From contig NZ_JACIEV010000004.1 in NCBI RefSeq assembly GCF_014197105.1, positions 1 to 64,000 on the forward strand: a DNA stretch of 64,000 nt, in the 5' to 3' direction. The translations under genes and the position numbers were made by a program. Source of the DNA: Sphingomonas jinjuensis. Lineage in GTDB: Bacteria > Pseudomonadota > Alphaproteobacteria > Sphingomonadales > Sphingomonadaceae. Every line of letters starts with the position of its first letter. The first letter of the stretch is position 1. This document shows positions 1 to 9,534 of this stretch, one piece after another. The notes under the pieces are model-generated. The model was not told the origin of the DNA. It ran no database searches and was given only the letters and a program-made list of their open reading frames with translations.

Positions 1-213
1 CCAGCAACCCGTCCGGGCCACCGCTGCGGTGACAGCCATCTAGGTGACCCTCACCCACCGGTCAACAGCTTTTTGCAGTTTTTTGACGAGGCCGTACATT
101 TTCCCCAGATTTCCGCAGGTTCCTGACGCGCAGGAGATGCGCCAATGCCGGAACCTAACGGCTAATTGTGAGTCGGCCGGAGCAGGAATCGTCGATTCAG
201 GCCTGAATCCCGC
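1..213. other. Left-edge sequence, possible gene fragment unresolved
   Basis: No complete gene is seen. On the plus strand bases 2-43 could be the last 13 codons of a gene entering from the left and ending in TAG at 41-43. On the minus strand an ATG at 39 could start a gene leaving to the left. Both readings have similar codon character, so I cannot choose. The remainder is A+T-richer than the surroundings and probably intergenic. Confidence 0.3.
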
Positions 214-642
214 TCAAGCCGACTGGATATAGGCCCGCATCGCGTTCGCATCGGCCTCGATGCGGTCGATCCGGTACTTCACCAGATCGCCGATCGACAC
301 GAACCCAACCATTCGTCCGTCTTCGACCACCGGGAGATGGCGGATGCGCCGCCGCGTCATCAGCGATAGCGCGGCGATCACCGCCTCGCCCTCGCCCACC
401 GACTGGACGGGCGACGTCATCACCTCGCCGAGCAGTCGATGGAGCGCATCTGCGCCGTCTGCCTGAAGGCAAGCGACCACGTCGCGTTCGGAAAAGATGC
501 CGGCGACCGTGTCGCCGTCCATGACCGGCAGCGCGCCGATCCGCCTCTCTGCCAATAGGGCAACGGCGTCGGCCACCGTTGCGTCGCGGGTCAGCGATAC
601 GACGTCGCCGCCCTTGGTTTTGAGGATCGCCGCGATGGTCAT
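214..642 (-). CDS. CBS-domain protein, two CBS repeats
   Basis: A 142-residue soluble protein made almost entirely of a tandem CBS pair (about residues 8-60 and 73-128). The second repeat carries the RRIRHLPVVEDGRMVGFVSIGD-type core. CBS pairs bind adenosine nucleotides or S-adenosyl-methionine and act as regulatory modules; stand-alone versions like this are common in alphaproteobacteria and their partner is usually unknown. The start chosen is ATG at 642, preceded by a purine-rich AGGAGAG ribosome site; an open frame extends further upstream but has no good site and no conserved content. It ends alone, with no operon partner visible. Confidence 0.85.
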   Translation of the reverse strand: MTIAAILKTKGGDVVSLTRDATVADAVALLAERRIGALPVMDGDTVAGIFSERDVVACLQADGADALHRLLGEVMTSPVQSVGEGEAVIAALSLMTRRRIRHLPVVEDGRMVGFVSIGDLVKYRIDRIEADANAMRAYIQSA

Positions 643-758
643 CCGCCCTCTCCTGTCGCTCTGTCGTGCAAGCGGGAGGAAACCACACCCGCGCCTCAAT
701 GGCAAAAGGAGATGCGGGGTCCGCGCCGCGGCTCGAACGATGCCGGGACGCCGATACG

Positions 759-791
759 AAAAAGGCCGGCTCCCCTGCTGGAGAACCGGCC
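759..791 (-). terminator. Rho-independent terminator after the DUF4167 gene
   Basis: Read on the minus strand, a 12-base arm (GGCCGGTTCTCC), a 4-base loop and the arm GGGGAGCCGGCC are followed directly by TTTTT. It lies about 20 bases past the stop codon of the DUF4167 gene, the expected place. Confidence 0.85.
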
Positions 792-811
792 CGTTCGATC
801 GATAGATAATG

Positions 812-1669
812 TCACTCCGCCGCGGTCGGCACCTCGACCGGAGCGGCACGCGTGCGACGGCGACGTGGCTTTGGCTCGTCGGTGCCCTCGTCATTGGCGG
901 GCGCCGCGATCCCGAGCGACGGCGGCAAGCGGTCGGCGTCGACGCCATTGGCCTCGCCCTGCGGCTCGACCGGCGCTGCGTCGCGGCGGGGACGGCCACG
1001 GCGGCGCGGCGTTACGGGTGCGTCAGCCTCAAGCACGGCTTCGGCGCGATCGTTCAGCGATTCGTCCTGCGTCGGCGGGTCAGAGCGGTGCTGCCCGGCG
1101 ACTTCCTGACGATCCTCGCGCCGCGGACGTTCGTTGCGATCGCTGCGCTCGCCACGCTCTGGACGCTCGCCGCGCTCCGAGCGCTCGCCACGGGCTTCCT
1201 GACGGTTGCCGTCCCAGCGGTTGCCGCGATTGTCGTCGCGGTCGCGATCGCGGCGCTGGCCGTGCTGCTGGCCGCCGACGCCATCGCCGTCGCCCTGCTG
1301 CTCGCCGGCACGGATCGGCTCGCCCTCATCGCCGAAATCGTCGTCGCCATCGAGATCGAAATCGTCGCGCGATTGGACGCGCGGCTGTTGCTGATTCTCG
1401 AACCGGCCCCGCTGGTCGGCGAGCACGCGGAAATAATGATCCGCGAACTGGAGGTAATATTCTGTGGTGACGCGGTCGCCCTGGCGCTGCGCATCCGACG
1501 CGAGATTCTTGTACTTCTCGAGAAGCTGGGCGGCGTTGCCGCGCGCGCGGTTGTCGATCCGATTACCGCTGTCGCCACGTCCCTGGCCGCCCTGGCGCTG
1601 GCCGTTGCCGCCACCACCATTACCGCCGCCACGGCCACGCCGGCGGCCGTTCTGCCGATTGTTGATCAA
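812..1669 (-). CDS. DUF4167 domain protein
   Basis: A 285-residue, very hydrophilic protein. Residues 1-35 are a G/R/N/Q-rich basic stretch, followed by the conserved DUF4167 segment (about 36-85: NAAQLLEKYKNLASDAQ, then GDRVTTEYYLQFADHYFR). The rest is low-complexity Arg/Asp/Glu/Gln repeats such as GERSERGERPERGERSDRNE. The family is found in alphaproteobacteria; its function is not established, though the Arg/Gly-rich ends suggest nucleic-acid contact (inference). The start read is TTG at 1669, preceded by AAGGA at a suitable distance; no in-frame ATG lies near the conserved N-terminus. A terminator follows the gene. Confidence 0.85.
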   Translation of the reverse strand: MINNRQNGRRRGRGGGNGGGGNGQRQGGQGRGDSGNRIDNRARGNAAQLLEKYKNLASDAQRQGDRVTTEYYLQFADHYFRVLADQRGRFENQQQPRVQSRDDFDLDGDDDFGDEGEPIRAGEQQGDGDGVGGQQHGQRRDRDRDDNRGNRWDGNRQEARGERSERGERPERGERSDRNERPRREDRQEVAGQHRSDPPTQDESLNDRAEAVLEADAPVTPRRRGRPRRDAAPVEPQGEANGVDADRLPPSLGIAAPANDEGTDEPKPRRRRTRAAPVEVPTAAE

Positions 1670-1927
1670 GCTACTGTCCTTGTGCTCAGAACCAAAACTG
1701 GCCTTGCTCCCGCGTCACGGTGCAAACCTTCGGGCCTCGCAGCGTGGCGCAAGGCCGATCGCTGAGAGCCTGCCACGGCCGCCGGACTGCAGCGGTTTCA
1801 TGACGAAGGATGCGGGCGTCCGCCTGTCTTCAACGCTCTTTGTCGAAAAAAATGCGTGCCCCGGCGACCTCATTAGCGACGGGCAGGCCAATGGTTCAAG
1901 TAAAATATCGGGCAGCAAGCGACAAAT
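1670..1927. other. Intergenic region between prmC and DUF4167 gene
   Basis: About 260 bases, A+T-richer than the flanking genes. It should hold the promoter of the DUF4167 gene on the minus strand, but I could not assign -35/-10 boxes with confidence. No conserved coding frame and no strong hairpin were seen. Confidence 0.4.
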
Positions 1928-2758
1928 TCAAGGCGTGGCTACGATGCACCTAGGCCTACCGCCCAAGTCGTGGCGCAGGTGGGCGTGCAATCCTGCCGTA
2001 TCGACCAGCGCCGAGACGGCCTCGGCCTGGGTCCAGCCGATCTCGATCGCCGCCATACCCCCGTCGGTCAGCAACCGCGGGAGTTGCGGTACGAGCGCGC
2101 GATAGGCGTCGAGGCCATCGCTGCCGGCAAACAGCGCGGCGGCCGGCTCATGGCCGGCTACGTCCTGTGCCACCGCTTCGCCCGTACCGATGTAGGGGGG
2201 ATTGGCGAGGACCAGGTCGAAGCGCCCCTCGATCGCGGCCGCCCAATCGCCGCGGATCAACGAGGCGCGTTCGGCCTTGCCCAACGCATCGCGATTGACC
2301 CGCGCATAGCGTAGCGCCGCCGACGAGAACTCTACCCCGATCCCGCGCGCCTCTGGCCATTCATCGAGCGCGGCGAACAGCAGCGTGCCGGGCCCGGTGC
2401 CGAGATCGAGCACCGACGCCGGCGCTCGTTCACCAAAATGCTCGCGCGCAACCAGGATCAGCGTCTCGCTATCGACGCGCGGGATCAGCACGCCGGGCCC
2501 GACGGCGAGGTCGATCGTCCAGAAACCGCGCGTTCCCATAATATAGGCGATCGGCTCGCCCGCCGCGCGACGATCGACCAGCGCGGCGAAGCTGGCGGGC
2601 ACGCCGCGATCGAGATCGAGGAGCAGCGCGGAGCGATCGATCCCCAGCGCATGCGCCAGCAGCCATTCGGCGTCGAGGCGCGGCGTATCGGAAGAACCAA
2701 AGCGCAGGGCCGCCACTCGCAAGGCGTCACGCGCCGTAGCGGCAGTCCCGTCGCTCAT
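1928..2758 (-). CDS. prmC: Release-factor glutamine methyltransferase PrmC
   Basis: PrmC (HemK) N5-methylates the glutamine of the GGQ motif in release factors RF1 and RF2, raising termination efficiency. The 276-residue protein has the helical N-terminal domain, a SAM-binding loop LDLGTGPG at 117-124 and the catalytic NPPY at 186-189 (VLANPPYI), the family signature. Length is typical. It lies 24 bases downstream of prfA on the same strand, so the enzyme and its substrate RF1 are presumably co-transcribed, a very common arrangement. Confidence 0.96.
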   Translation of the reverse strand: MSDGTAATARDALRVAALRFGSSDTPRLDAEWLLAHALGIDRSALLLDLDRGVPASFAALVDRRAAGEPIAYIMGTRGFWTIDLAVGPGVLIPRVDSETLILVAREHFGERAPASVLDLGTGPGTLLFAALDEWPEARGIGVEFSSAALRYARVNRDALGKAERASLIRGDWAAAIEGRFDLVLANPPYIGTGEAVAQDVAGHEPAAALFAGSDGLDAYRALVPQLPRLLTDGGMAAIEIGWTQAEAVSALVDTAGLHAHLRHDLGGRPRCIVATP

Positions 2759-2782
2759 GCCCGGTCGCGCGGGGCGCTGATT

Positions 2783-3859
2783 TTACCCATCGAGCGAGGC
2801 CAAGCGCTCCGCCTCGTCCTCCGCCACCAGGGCGCCAATCATTTCGTCGAGGTCGCCCTCCAATATCTCGGGCAGGCGATGCAGCGTCAGGTTGATGCGA
2901 TGGTCGGTCACGCGCCCCTGCGGGAAATTATAGGTCCTAATCCGCTCGGACCGGTCGCCCGACCCCACCATCGATTTGCGCGCCCCTGCCCGTTCCGATG
3001 CCAGCCGCTCGCGCTCGGCCTCGTAGAGACGCGTCCGCAATACCTTCATCGCCTTGGCGCGGTTCTTGTGCTGCGAGCGCTCGTCCTGCTGGATCACGAC
3101 GATGCCGGTCGGGATATGCGTGATCCGCACCGCCGAGTCGGTGGTGTTGACGTGCTGGCCACCGGCTCCGCTCGACCGATAGATGTCGACGCGCAGGTCC
3201 TTCTCATCGATCTGCAGGTCGACTTCCTCCGCCTCGGGCAGCACCGCAACCGTCGCGGCGGAGGTGTGGATCCGCCCGCCCGCTTCGGTGGCGGGCACGC
3301 GCTGGACGCGGTGGACGCCGCTCTCGAACTTCATCTTCGCAAACACGCCGGTGCCGCTGACGCTGGCGACGACCTCCTTGTAGCCGCCGGCTTCCGACGC
3401 GGAGGCGGAGATCAGCTCGACCCGCCACCCCTGACGCTCGGCATAGCGCTGATACATGCGGAACAGGTCGCCCGCGAACAGCGCCGCCTCGTCGCCGCCG
3501 GTCCCGGCGCGCAGCTCGAGCATCGCCGAGCGCTCGTCGGCAGCGTCGCGTGGCAGCAGCGCCAGCGCCAGCCGGTGTTCGGCATCGGCGAGCCCTGAGC
3601 GATTGTCGCGCAGCTCCTCCGCGGCCATCAGGCGCAGCTCGTCGTCCTCGCTGTCCTCGGCCATATAGGCCAGGCTCTCCGCCTCCTGGCGAAGCCGCCG
3701 CACCTCGCCCGCTGCCGCCGCGACCGGTTCGAGTTCGGCATATTCCTTCGACAGCTGGACGAAGCGCTCGCCACTCAGCTCGCCGGTCGCCATCATCGCG
3801 GACAGCTCGTCGCGCCGCGCCTCGATCTGCCGGATCCGCTCGGGGGATATCGTCACCAT
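2783..3859 (-). CDS. prfA: Peptide chain release factor 1
   Basis: RF1 reads UAA and UAG stop codons and triggers peptidyl-tRNA hydrolysis. The 358-residue protein has the GGQ tripeptide at 223-225 (GAGGQHVN) and the codon-reading P-A-T at 189-191, which is the RF1-type PxT rather than the RF2-type SPF. Length matches the family. It sits in a leftward hisS-prfA-prmC run, 16 bases after the hisS stop, with prmC following. Confidence 0.97.
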   Translation of the reverse strand: MVTISPERIRQIEARRDELSAMMATGELSGERFVQLSKEYAELEPVAAAAGEVRRLRQEAESLAYMAEDSEDDELRLMAAEELRDNRSGLADAEHRLALALLPRDAADERSAMLELRAGTGGDEAALFAGDLFRMYQRYAERQGWRVELISASASEAGGYKEVVASVSGTGVFAKMKFESGVHRVQRVPATEAGGRIHTSAATVAVLPEAEEVDLQIDEKDLRVDIYRSSGAGGQHVNTTDSAVRITHIPTGIVVIQQDERSQHKNRAKAMKVLRTRLYEAERERLASERAGARKSMVGSGDRSERIRTYNFPQGRVTDHRINLTLHRLPEILEGDLDEMIGALVAEDEAERLASLDG

Positions 3860-3875
3860 GGCTGGGCAGCTTCAG

Positions 3876-5093
3876 TCATGCCGACCCACCGACGATCTCG
3901 CGCACACGCGCCGAGTCCGGGCCATCCTTGACGGTCAGACCCTCGGCACGGGCCGACACCAGCACGCCGGCGCCGAGCTTCGCCGCCTTGTCGTAGCGTT
4001 TACGCGGCGATCCGGTCGCAATCATCTCGGCAGACAGGCCCGCGCGTCGCAGCGCTCCCAGTGCCGCCCAGGCGGCATCGATCGCGCCATCGTCCTCGAC
4101 CGCCAGCACCACATCCAGACGTGGCGCGTCAACGCCCTCGACGAGCATCGCAAGCCGCTCGATCCCGGCGGCCCAGCCGACCCCCGGCGTCGGTGCGCCG
4201 CCCAGGCTCTCGATCAGCCCGTCATAGCGCCCGCCCGCCAGCACGGTGCCCTGCGCACCCAGCCGGTCGGTGACGAACTCGAAGGCGGTGTGGCGATAAT
4301 AGTCGAGGCCGCGCACCAGGCGCTCGTTGCGGACGAAGGCGACGCCCGAGGCCTGAAGCCCCTTCTGCACCGCCTCGAAGAAGGCGCCCGCCTCGGCCGA
4401 CATAAAGGCGTCGATACCCGGCGCCGCATCGGCGATCGGCCGGTCGCGCGGATCCTTGCTGTCGAGTATCCGCAGCGGGTTCTTCGCAAGCCGTACCAGG
4501 CTGTCCTCCGACAGCTCGCCGCGATGCCCCTCGAAATGCGCGACCAGCGCCGCGCGCCACGCATCGCGCGTCGCCGCATCGCCGAGCGTGTTGAGCTGCA
4601 GCGTTACCCCCTGGGCGATGCCTAGCTCGGCCAGCAACTGGTCGGCAAGCGCCAGCAATTCGACGTCGGCGGTCGGTTCGGCCGCGCCCAGAATCTCGGC
4701 GTCGATCTGATGGAACTCGCGGTAGCGACCCTTCTGCGGCCGCTCGTAGCGGAACACCGACCCGCTCGTCGCCAGCCGCAGCGGCGCATATTGCTGCCAG
4801 CCTTCCGACAGATACGCACGGGCGATACCTGCGGTGAACTCCGGCCGCAGCGTCAGCGAATCGCCGCCGCGATCGGGGAAGGTGTACATCTCCTTGGCCA
4901 CCACGTCGGTGGTCTCGCCGATCGAGCGCGCAAACACCTGGGTTTCCTCGAACGTCGGCACCTCGACGCGCTGGAAGCAATAGAGCCGGCGCAGCCGGTC
5001 GAACGTCTCGACGACATGCGTGAATCGGCGCTCGTCGTCGCCGAAGATGTCCTGCGTGCCGCGCACGCGCTGCGGAGATTGCTGCCTGGCCAT
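3876..5093 (-). CDS. hisS: Histidyl-tRNA synthetase
   Basis: Class II aminoacyl-tRNA synthetase charging tRNA-His. The 405-residue protein starts with the typical [14 protein letters not shown] segment, has class II motif 2 around [16 protein letters not shown], the histidine-binding [15 protein letters not shown] element at about residues 258-272, and a C-terminal anticodon-binding domain ending near ARVREIVGG. It is the first gene of the leftward translation cluster; prfA follows after 16 bases. The start ATG at 5093 is 50 bases from the divergent DUF1345 gene, so both promoters must share this short gap. Confidence 0.97.
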   Translation of the reverse strand: MARQQSPQRVRGTQDIFGDDERRFTHVVETFDRLRRLYCFQRVEVPTFEETQVFARSIGETTDVVAKEMYTFPDRGGDSLTLRPEFTAGIARAYLSEGWQQYAPLRLATSGSVFRYERPQKGRYREFHQIDAEILGAAEPTADVELLALADQLLAELGIAQGVTLQLNTLGDAATRDAWRAALVAHFEGHRGELSEDSLVRLAKNPLRILDSKDPRDRPIADAAPGIDAFMSAEAGAFFEAVQKGLQASGVAFVRNERLVRGLDYYRHTAFEFVTDRLGAQGTVLAGGRYDGLIESLGGAPTPGVGWAAGIERLAMLVEGVDAPRLDVVLAVEDDGAIDAAWAALGALRRAGLSAEMIATGSPRKRYDKAAKLGAGVLVSARAEGLTVKDGPDSARVREIVGGSA

Positions 5094-5143
5094 GGAGCGC
5101 GGCTATCTAGGCGAGGTCAGGGCCGCGCGCTAGCGTCCGAAAC

Positions 5144-5782
5144 ATGAGCCTCTTCGACCGCTTGCATCTGGGCCGCCGCATCGCCCCGCCCGCCTTCGTC
5201 GTCTTCACGCTGGTCCTGATCGTGAGCGGGCTGGGCCTCGCTGTCCTTCTCGGCACGACGCGTGGCGTGATGCTGGGCTTCGACCTGGCCGCGCTGGTCT
5301 TCTTCGCGATGAGCGTACCGCGCTTCCGCCGCCGTGCGACCGACATCCGCCAGACCGCAGCCGACAACGACGCGAACCGATCCGCGCTGTTGGTGCTCAC
5401 CGCGGTGGTCACGCTGGTGATCCTGGCCGCGGTCTACGTCGAGCTGCGCGGCAAGAACAGCGGCGTCGACATCGGCCTGTCGATCGCGACGCTGGTCTGT
5501 GCCTGGCTGTTCTCCAACCTCGTCTATGCCTTTCACTATGCCCACATCTTCTACATGGCGGGCGACGCGGCCGGCGGGCTCGACTTTCCCGATACCGACG
5601 AGCCCGTCTATTGGGATTTCGTCTATTTCAGCTTCACGCTCGGCATGACCTTCCAGACGTCGGACGTGACAATCCGGTCGACCGCGATGCGGGTCGTCAC
5701 GATCGGCCAGTGCCTGGCGGCGTTCGTCTTCAACCTCGGTGTCCTCGCCTTTACGATCAACACCATCGGCAACGCCGGCTGA
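5144..5782 (+). CDS. DUF1345 integral membrane protein
   Basis: A 212-residue polytopic inner-membrane protein with about five hydrophobic helices (near residues 18-35, 42-60, 83-103, 112-135, 185-210). It contains the family landmark ..FSFTLGMTFQTSDVTI.. before the last helix, as in DUF1345 (YP_ family) proteins of alphaproteobacteria. Molecular function is unknown; the pore-loop-like Thr-Ser-Asp segment has led to comparison with ion channels, but nothing here proves transport. It is divergent from hisS and appears monocistronic. Confidence 0.85.
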   Translation: MSLFDRLHLGRRIAPPAFVVFTLVLIVSGLGLAVLLGTTRGVMLGFDLAALVFFAMSVPRFRRRATDIRQTAADNDANRSALLVLTAVVTLVILAAVYVELRGKNSGVDIGLSIATLVCAWLFSNLVYAFHYAHIFYMAGDAAGGLDFPDTDEPVYWDFVYFSFTLGMTFQTSDVTIRSTAMRVVTIGQCLAAFVFNLGVLAFTINTIGNAG

Positions 5783-5957
5783 AACGCGGTTGGGCGACCG
5801 GTGCAAAGGGCCGTAACGGTGTAGATACCGTTGGACCGGGGCCCGTCACCTACCATATTGCCGCGATTGCCGCGACCGACCGGCTTGCCATCCCGGCGCG
5901 GAGACCGGCGACGATGGCCAGCATGCCCCGCCCTCTTCCTTGCCAAACGAGACGACC

Positions 5958-6110
5958 TTGATCCCCGAACGCTCGACCCTCGACTATATGCGCGACCAAC
6001 TGGCGCAATTGCTCGCCCTCGCCGATCGGGAAGGCGACCATGTGCTGGCTGCCCATATCAGCATGGCGCTCGCGCGAGTCGATGAACGATTGATGACCTG
6101 CACGCGTTAG
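5958..6110 (+). CDS. Small hypothetical protein, 50 aa
   Basis: Reading from TTG at 5958 gives a 50-residue helical protein beginning M-IPERSTLDYMRDQLAQ and ending in LMTCTR before TAG. It looks genuine because it has a regular amphipathic heptad-like pattern (DYMRDQLAQLLALADREGD), high G/C at third positions, and stands alone in a gap otherwise without genes. Function unknown. The ribosome site (a GACGA purine run a few bases before) is weak, so the exact start is uncertain; an internal ATG at 5988 is the alternative. It precedes the winged-helix-like gene at 6159. Confidence 0.55.
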   Translation: MIPERSTLDYMRDQLAQLLALADREGDHVLAAHISMALARVDERLMTCTR

Positions 6111-6158
6111 TCGATGGCGATCGTGTAGCGTTCGTCGGTCATTGCAGGGGAGAATGGC

Positions 6159-6545
6159 GTGGCGCTCGATGACGCAACGGTCCTGGTCGAATCCATCATC
6201 GATCTTCGCCGATCGCGGGCCGGGCAGTTCCCGCCCGACCTGTTCATCGGCGAACAGGGTTGGGACATATTGCTCGAGCTGTTCGTCGCCGATGCGCATG
6301 GCGAACGGCTGACGGCCCGCGAACTGCTCCAGCGTATCGGGGGATCGAGGATAGCCGGCGAGCGGTGGATTCGCTTTACCAACAGCCAGGGGCTGACCGT
6401 CAGCGACGGCGAGGGGCGGCTGGACGACATCGTGACGGCGACGCCCGAGGCATTGCAACGCGTCGAGGTCTGGGCGGCGGGCTGCATCGACTTCATCCTG
6501 CGGCTGGTCGAGCCGCGGATGGAGCATCTTCGCCGCCATCGGTGA
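6159..6545 (+). CDS. Winged-helix-like (MarR-type) hypothetical protein
   Basis: A 128-residue soluble protein. The middle part, LTARELLQRIGGSRIAGERW, followed by IRFTNSQGLTVSDGEGRLDD, has the helix-turn-helix plus beta-wing rhythm of MarR-like regulators, and the C-terminus is a long amphipathic helix that could dimerise. I infer a DNA-binding regulator; no target is evident. The start is GTG at 6159, with AGGGGAGA just upstream. It follows the 50-residue small gene at a 48-base distance, so the two may be co-transcribed. Sphingomonads carry many similar small winged-helix proteins. Confidence 0.6.
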   Translation: MALDDATVLVESIIDLRRSRAGQFPPDLFIGEQGWDILLELFVADAHGERLTARELLQRIGGSRIAGERWIRFTNSQGLTVSDGEGRLDDIVTATPEALQRVEVWAAGCIDFILRLVEPRMEHLRRHR

Positions 6546-6641
6546 ATCGCAGACGGCCTCTTCTGCCTGCCAAGAGACTGGACGTCTGACCTTTCCCGCC
6601 TCTACACCGCGGCCATCCACCGTCTTGCCGGAAAGGCTTCC

Positions 6642-8570
6642 ATGATCCGCACCGCCCTTGCCGCGTCTCTCCTGACCTCCGTCGCCAGCGCTGCCGTTGC
6701 GCAGGTGCCGCCGGGCAATTCGGCGCCGCAGCCGGTGCCGATCGTCGACACCATCCCCGCCGCCCGCGACGTCGCCTTCCCCGGCACCATCCAGCTCGAC
6801 GTCGACGCGACCGACAACGAGCGCGGGATCTTCCGCGTCAAGGAGACGATCCCCGTGGTGCAGGCGGGGCACATGGTGCTGCTGTACCCCAAGTGGCTGC
6901 CCGGCAACCACGCGCCGCGCGGCGAGATCGAGAAGCTGGCGGGCCTCGTCATTCGCGCCGATGGCAAGGTGCTGCCGTGGCGTCGTGACGAGGTCGACGT
7001 CTATGCCTTCCACATCGACGTGCCCAATGGCGCCAAGCGACTCGACGTCGAATTCCAGTTCATCAGCGCGACCAAGCCCGACCAGGGCCGCGTCGTCATG
7101 ACTCCCAACATGGTCAGCCTTCAGCCCAATTCGGTCAGCCTGTATCCGGCTGGCTATTTCACGCGGCAGATCCCGATCCAGATGACGGTCAAATATCCGG
7201 CCGGCTTCACCGCCGCCGGTGCGGTGCCGGCGAAGGCGGGGACCGGCGCGGCGGCATCGACCTATGCCTATCAGCTGACCAACTACGAGATCCTGGTCGA
7301 CAGCCCGATCCTGGCCGGCCGCTACGGCAAGACCTGGGCGCTCAGCCCCCGCGTCAACCTCAACGTCTATGCCGACGATCCCGCCAACCTGAACGCCACC
7401 CCGGCGCAGATCGACGCGCACAAGCGGCTCGTCGACCAGGCGGTGAAGGCGTTCGGCGCACAGCATTACGACCATTACGAATTCCTGCTGTCGCTGACTG
7501 ACCAGCTCGGCGGTATCGGACTGGAGCATCACCGCAGTTCCGAAAACGGCTCGCGGCCCAACTACTTTACCGAATGGGAGCAGAATGCGGCGTCGCGCAA
7601 CCTGCTGCCGCACGAGTTCAGCCATAGCTGGGACGGCAAGTTCCGCCGGGGTGCCGAGCTGTGGACGCCCGATTACCGCACGCCGATGCGCGACCAGTCG
7701 CTGTGGGTCTATGAAGGCCAGACGCAGTTCTGGGGCTATGTCCTCCAGGCTCGCTCGGGCCTGGTCAGCAAGCAGGACACACTCGACGGCTATGCGATGA
7801 TCCTGGGCGCCTATGACACCGCGCCGGCGCGGCAGTGGCGCAATCTGATCGACACCACCAACGACCCCATCATCTCCGCCCGCCGGCCCAAGGGCTGGAC
7901 CAGCTGGCAGCGGTCGGAGGATTATTACAACGAAGGCCTGATGGTGTGGATGGAGGTCGATGCGATGCTCCGCCAGAAGTCGGGGGGCACGAAGTCGATC
8001 GACGATTTCGCCAAGGCGTTCTTCGGCATCCGCGACGGGGATTGGGGCGAGGTGACCTATCGCTTCGAGGACGTCGCGGCGACGCTGAACGGGATCGTGC
8101 CCTATGACTGGGCCGGCTTCCTGACCAAGCGGCTGACCGAGACGGGGCAGCCCGCGCCGATCCAGGGCTTCGCCATGAACGGCTACAAGCTGGTCTACAC
8201 GCCCGAGCCGACCAAATATTTCCTGGGCGCCGAGAAGGTTCGCGGCACCGATGCCAGCTATTCGATCGGCATCGTCGTCAACAAGGACGGCGAGGTCACG
8301 CAGACGATCTGGGATTCGCCGGCGTTCAAGGCGGGGATCGACGTCGGCACCCAGGTGCAGGCGGTCAACGGCACCGCCTATTCGCCCGAGGTGCTGAAGA
8401 AGGCGATCCTCGACGCCAAGACGAGCAAGGATCCGATCCGGCTGACCGTCAAGAATGGCACACGCTTCCGCGACCTTGCCATCGACTATCACGGCGGCCC
8501 CCGCTATCCGCGCCTCGAGAAGGTCGGCCAGGGCGAAACCGGGCTCGATCGTCTGCTGACGGCCAAATAA
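6642..8570 (+). CDS. M61-family glycyl aminopeptidase with PDZ domain
   Basis: Secreted zinc peptidase. The 642-residue protein begins with a signal peptide (MIRTALAASLLTSVASAAVAQ), then an M61 N-terminal beta-domain, the metallopeptidase core with HEFSHSW at about 324-330 (HExxH zinc ligands) and a third-ligand Glu downstream (LWVYEGQTQFWGYVL), and finally a PDZ domain (about 530-620). This is the order of family M61, whose Sphingomonas capsulata member is a glycyl aminopeptidase. Expected location is the periplasm. The pyrophosphatase gene follows after 22 bases and may be co-transcribed, though the functions are unrelated. Confidence 0.92.
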   Translation: MIRTALAASLLTSVASAAVAQVPPGNSAPQPVPIVDTIPAARDVAFPGTIQLDVDATDNERGIFRVKETIPVVQAGHMVLLYPKWLPGNHAPRGEIEKLAGLVIRADGKVLPWRRDEVDVYAFHIDVPNGAKRLDVEFQFISATKPDQGRVVMTPNMVSLQPNSVSLYPAGYFTRQIPIQMTVKYPAGFTAAGAVPAKAGTGAAASTYAYQLTNYEILVDSPILAGRYGKTWALSPRVNLNVYADDPANLNATPAQIDAHKRLVDQAVKAFGAQHYDHYEFLLSLTDQLGGIGLEHHRSSENGSRPNYFTEWEQNAASRNLLPHEFSHSWDGKFRRGAELWTPDYRTPMRDQSLWVYEGQTQFWGYVLQARSGLVSKQDTLDGYAMILGAYDTAPARQWRNLIDTTNDPIISARRPKGWTSWQRSEDYYNEGLMVWMEVDAMLRQKSGGTKSIDDFAKAFFGIRDGDWGEVTYRFEDVAATLNGIVPYDWAGFLTKRLTETGQPAPIQGFAMNGYKLVYTPEPTKYFLGAEKVRGTDASYSIGIVVNKDGEVTQTIWDSPAFKAGIDVGTQVQAVNGTAYSPEVLKKAILDAKTSKDPIRLTVKNGTRFRDLAIDYHGGPRYPRLEKVGQGETGLDRLLTAK

Positions 8571-8592
8571 GAGCAGGGAAGAAGATCAGAGC

Positions 8593-9171
8593 ATGCGTAT
8601 CGACATGATCCCGGTAGGCAAGAGCCCGCCGGACGACCTGAACGTCATCATCGAGGTGCCGACCGGTGGCGAGCCGGTGAAGTATGAGTTCGACAAGGCC
8701 AGCGGCGCGCTGTTCGTCGATCGCATCCTCCACACGCCGATGCGCTATCCGGCGAACTATGGCTTCGTGCCGCACACGCTGAGCCCCGACGGCGACCCGC
8801 TCGACGCGCTGGTCGTCGCGCGCTCGCCGTTCATCCCGGGCTGCGTCGTCCGCGCCCGGCCGATCGCGGTGCTGAACCTGGAAGACGAGGCCGGCGGCGA
8901 CGAGAAGCTGGTCTGCGTGCCGGTCGACCAGACCTTCCCCTATTACAGCAACGTCGGCGAGCGCGCCGACCTGCCCGAGATCGTCTTCGAGCAGATCGAG
9001 CACTTCTTCACCCACTACAAGGACCTGGAGAAGAAGAAGTGGGTCCGTGTCGGCACGTGGGGCGACGCCAGCGAGGCGAAGCGCATCACGCTGGAAGCGA
9101 TCGACCGCTACAACGACGCCAAGAAGCAGGGCGAAGAGCCGCACGACCACGACGTACCGGGTCGCGATTGA
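8593..9171 (+). CDS. ppa: Inorganic pyrophosphatase
   Basis: Family I soluble pyrophosphatase, hydrolysing PPi to drive biosynthesis. The 192-residue protein has the signature DGDPLDAL at 66-73, whose three aspartates bind the catalytic metals, plus the upstream EFDKASGALFVDR and downstream Lys-rich YKDLEKKKWV elements. Length is that of bacterial Ppa with a slightly extended C-terminus (..EEPHDHDVPGRD). It is cytoplasmic and essential in most bacteria. Paired palindromic repeats follow the stop codon. Confidence 0.97.
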   Translation: MRIDMIPVGKSPPDDLNVIIEVPTGGEPVKYEFDKASGALFVDRILHTPMRYPANYGFVPHTLSPDGDPLDALVVARSPFIPGCVVRARPIAVLNLEDEAGGDEKLVCVPVDQTFPYYSNVGERADLPEIVFEQIEHFFTHYKDLEKKKWVRVGTWGDASEAKRITLEAIDRYNDAKKQGEEPHDHDVPGRD

Positions 9172-9211
9172 TCGCGCCGGGGGGCAGGCAGGTAACCCTG
9201 CCCCCCCTTTC

Positions 9212-9315
9212 GTCATTCCCGCGAAGGCGGGAATCCAGCCCTCCGCAAGCGACGACCGCGCTTATCGGGCCGAGCCGCTCGCCGCGCCATGGATCCCCGC
9301 CTTCGCGGGGATGAC
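9212..9315. repeat. Paired palindromic repeat (GTCATyCCCGCG family)
   Basis: Two inverted copies: 9212-9237 (GTCATTCCCGCGAAGGCGGG then AATCCA) and 9290-9315 in opposite orientation. Each copy is itself a hairpin, and the two can pair over the 52-base spacer. The same family recurs at 53299-53402 and 58817-58910. It follows the ppa stop and may serve as transcript end. Confidence 0.85.
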
Positions 9316-9384
9316 GGAGGATGAGGGGCAGACGCCGGGGGCCAAAAGGCATCCTGCGCGTTTCATCGCGTTAGGAGACGCGCG

Positions 9385-9534
9385 ATGACCGAGCAGGGCA
9401 CCCCCGACCACAATCTGTCGACCGAGCACCAGAAGACCGGCGACGCCAAGCAGCCGAGCGATACGCTCGACCGCGACCGGCCGCCGGCGAAGGACGACGG
9501 CGGGCGCAAGAGCAGCCTCACCCGGAACGCATAG
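9385..9534 (+). CDS. Small hydrophilic hypothetical protein, 49 aa
   Basis: ATG at 9385 is preceded by TTAGGAGACGCGCG, a good ribosome site. The 49-residue product is strongly charged and proline-rich (TEQGTPDHNLSTEHQKTGD .. RDRPPAKDDGGRKSS) and probably disordered. Function unknown. Its last 17 bases overlap, tail to tail, the convergent gene ending at 9518. Small disordered proteins of this kind are common and poorly annotated in sphingomonads. Confidence 0.55.
   Translation: MTEQGTPDHNLSTEHQKTGDAKQPSDTLDRDRPPAKDDGGRKSSLTRNA

Noticed and set aside
5850..8492. 880-codon minus-strand frame opposite the M61 peptidase
   Set aside because: Antisense shadow; Arg/Asp/His/Val-rich low-information translation without domain signature.
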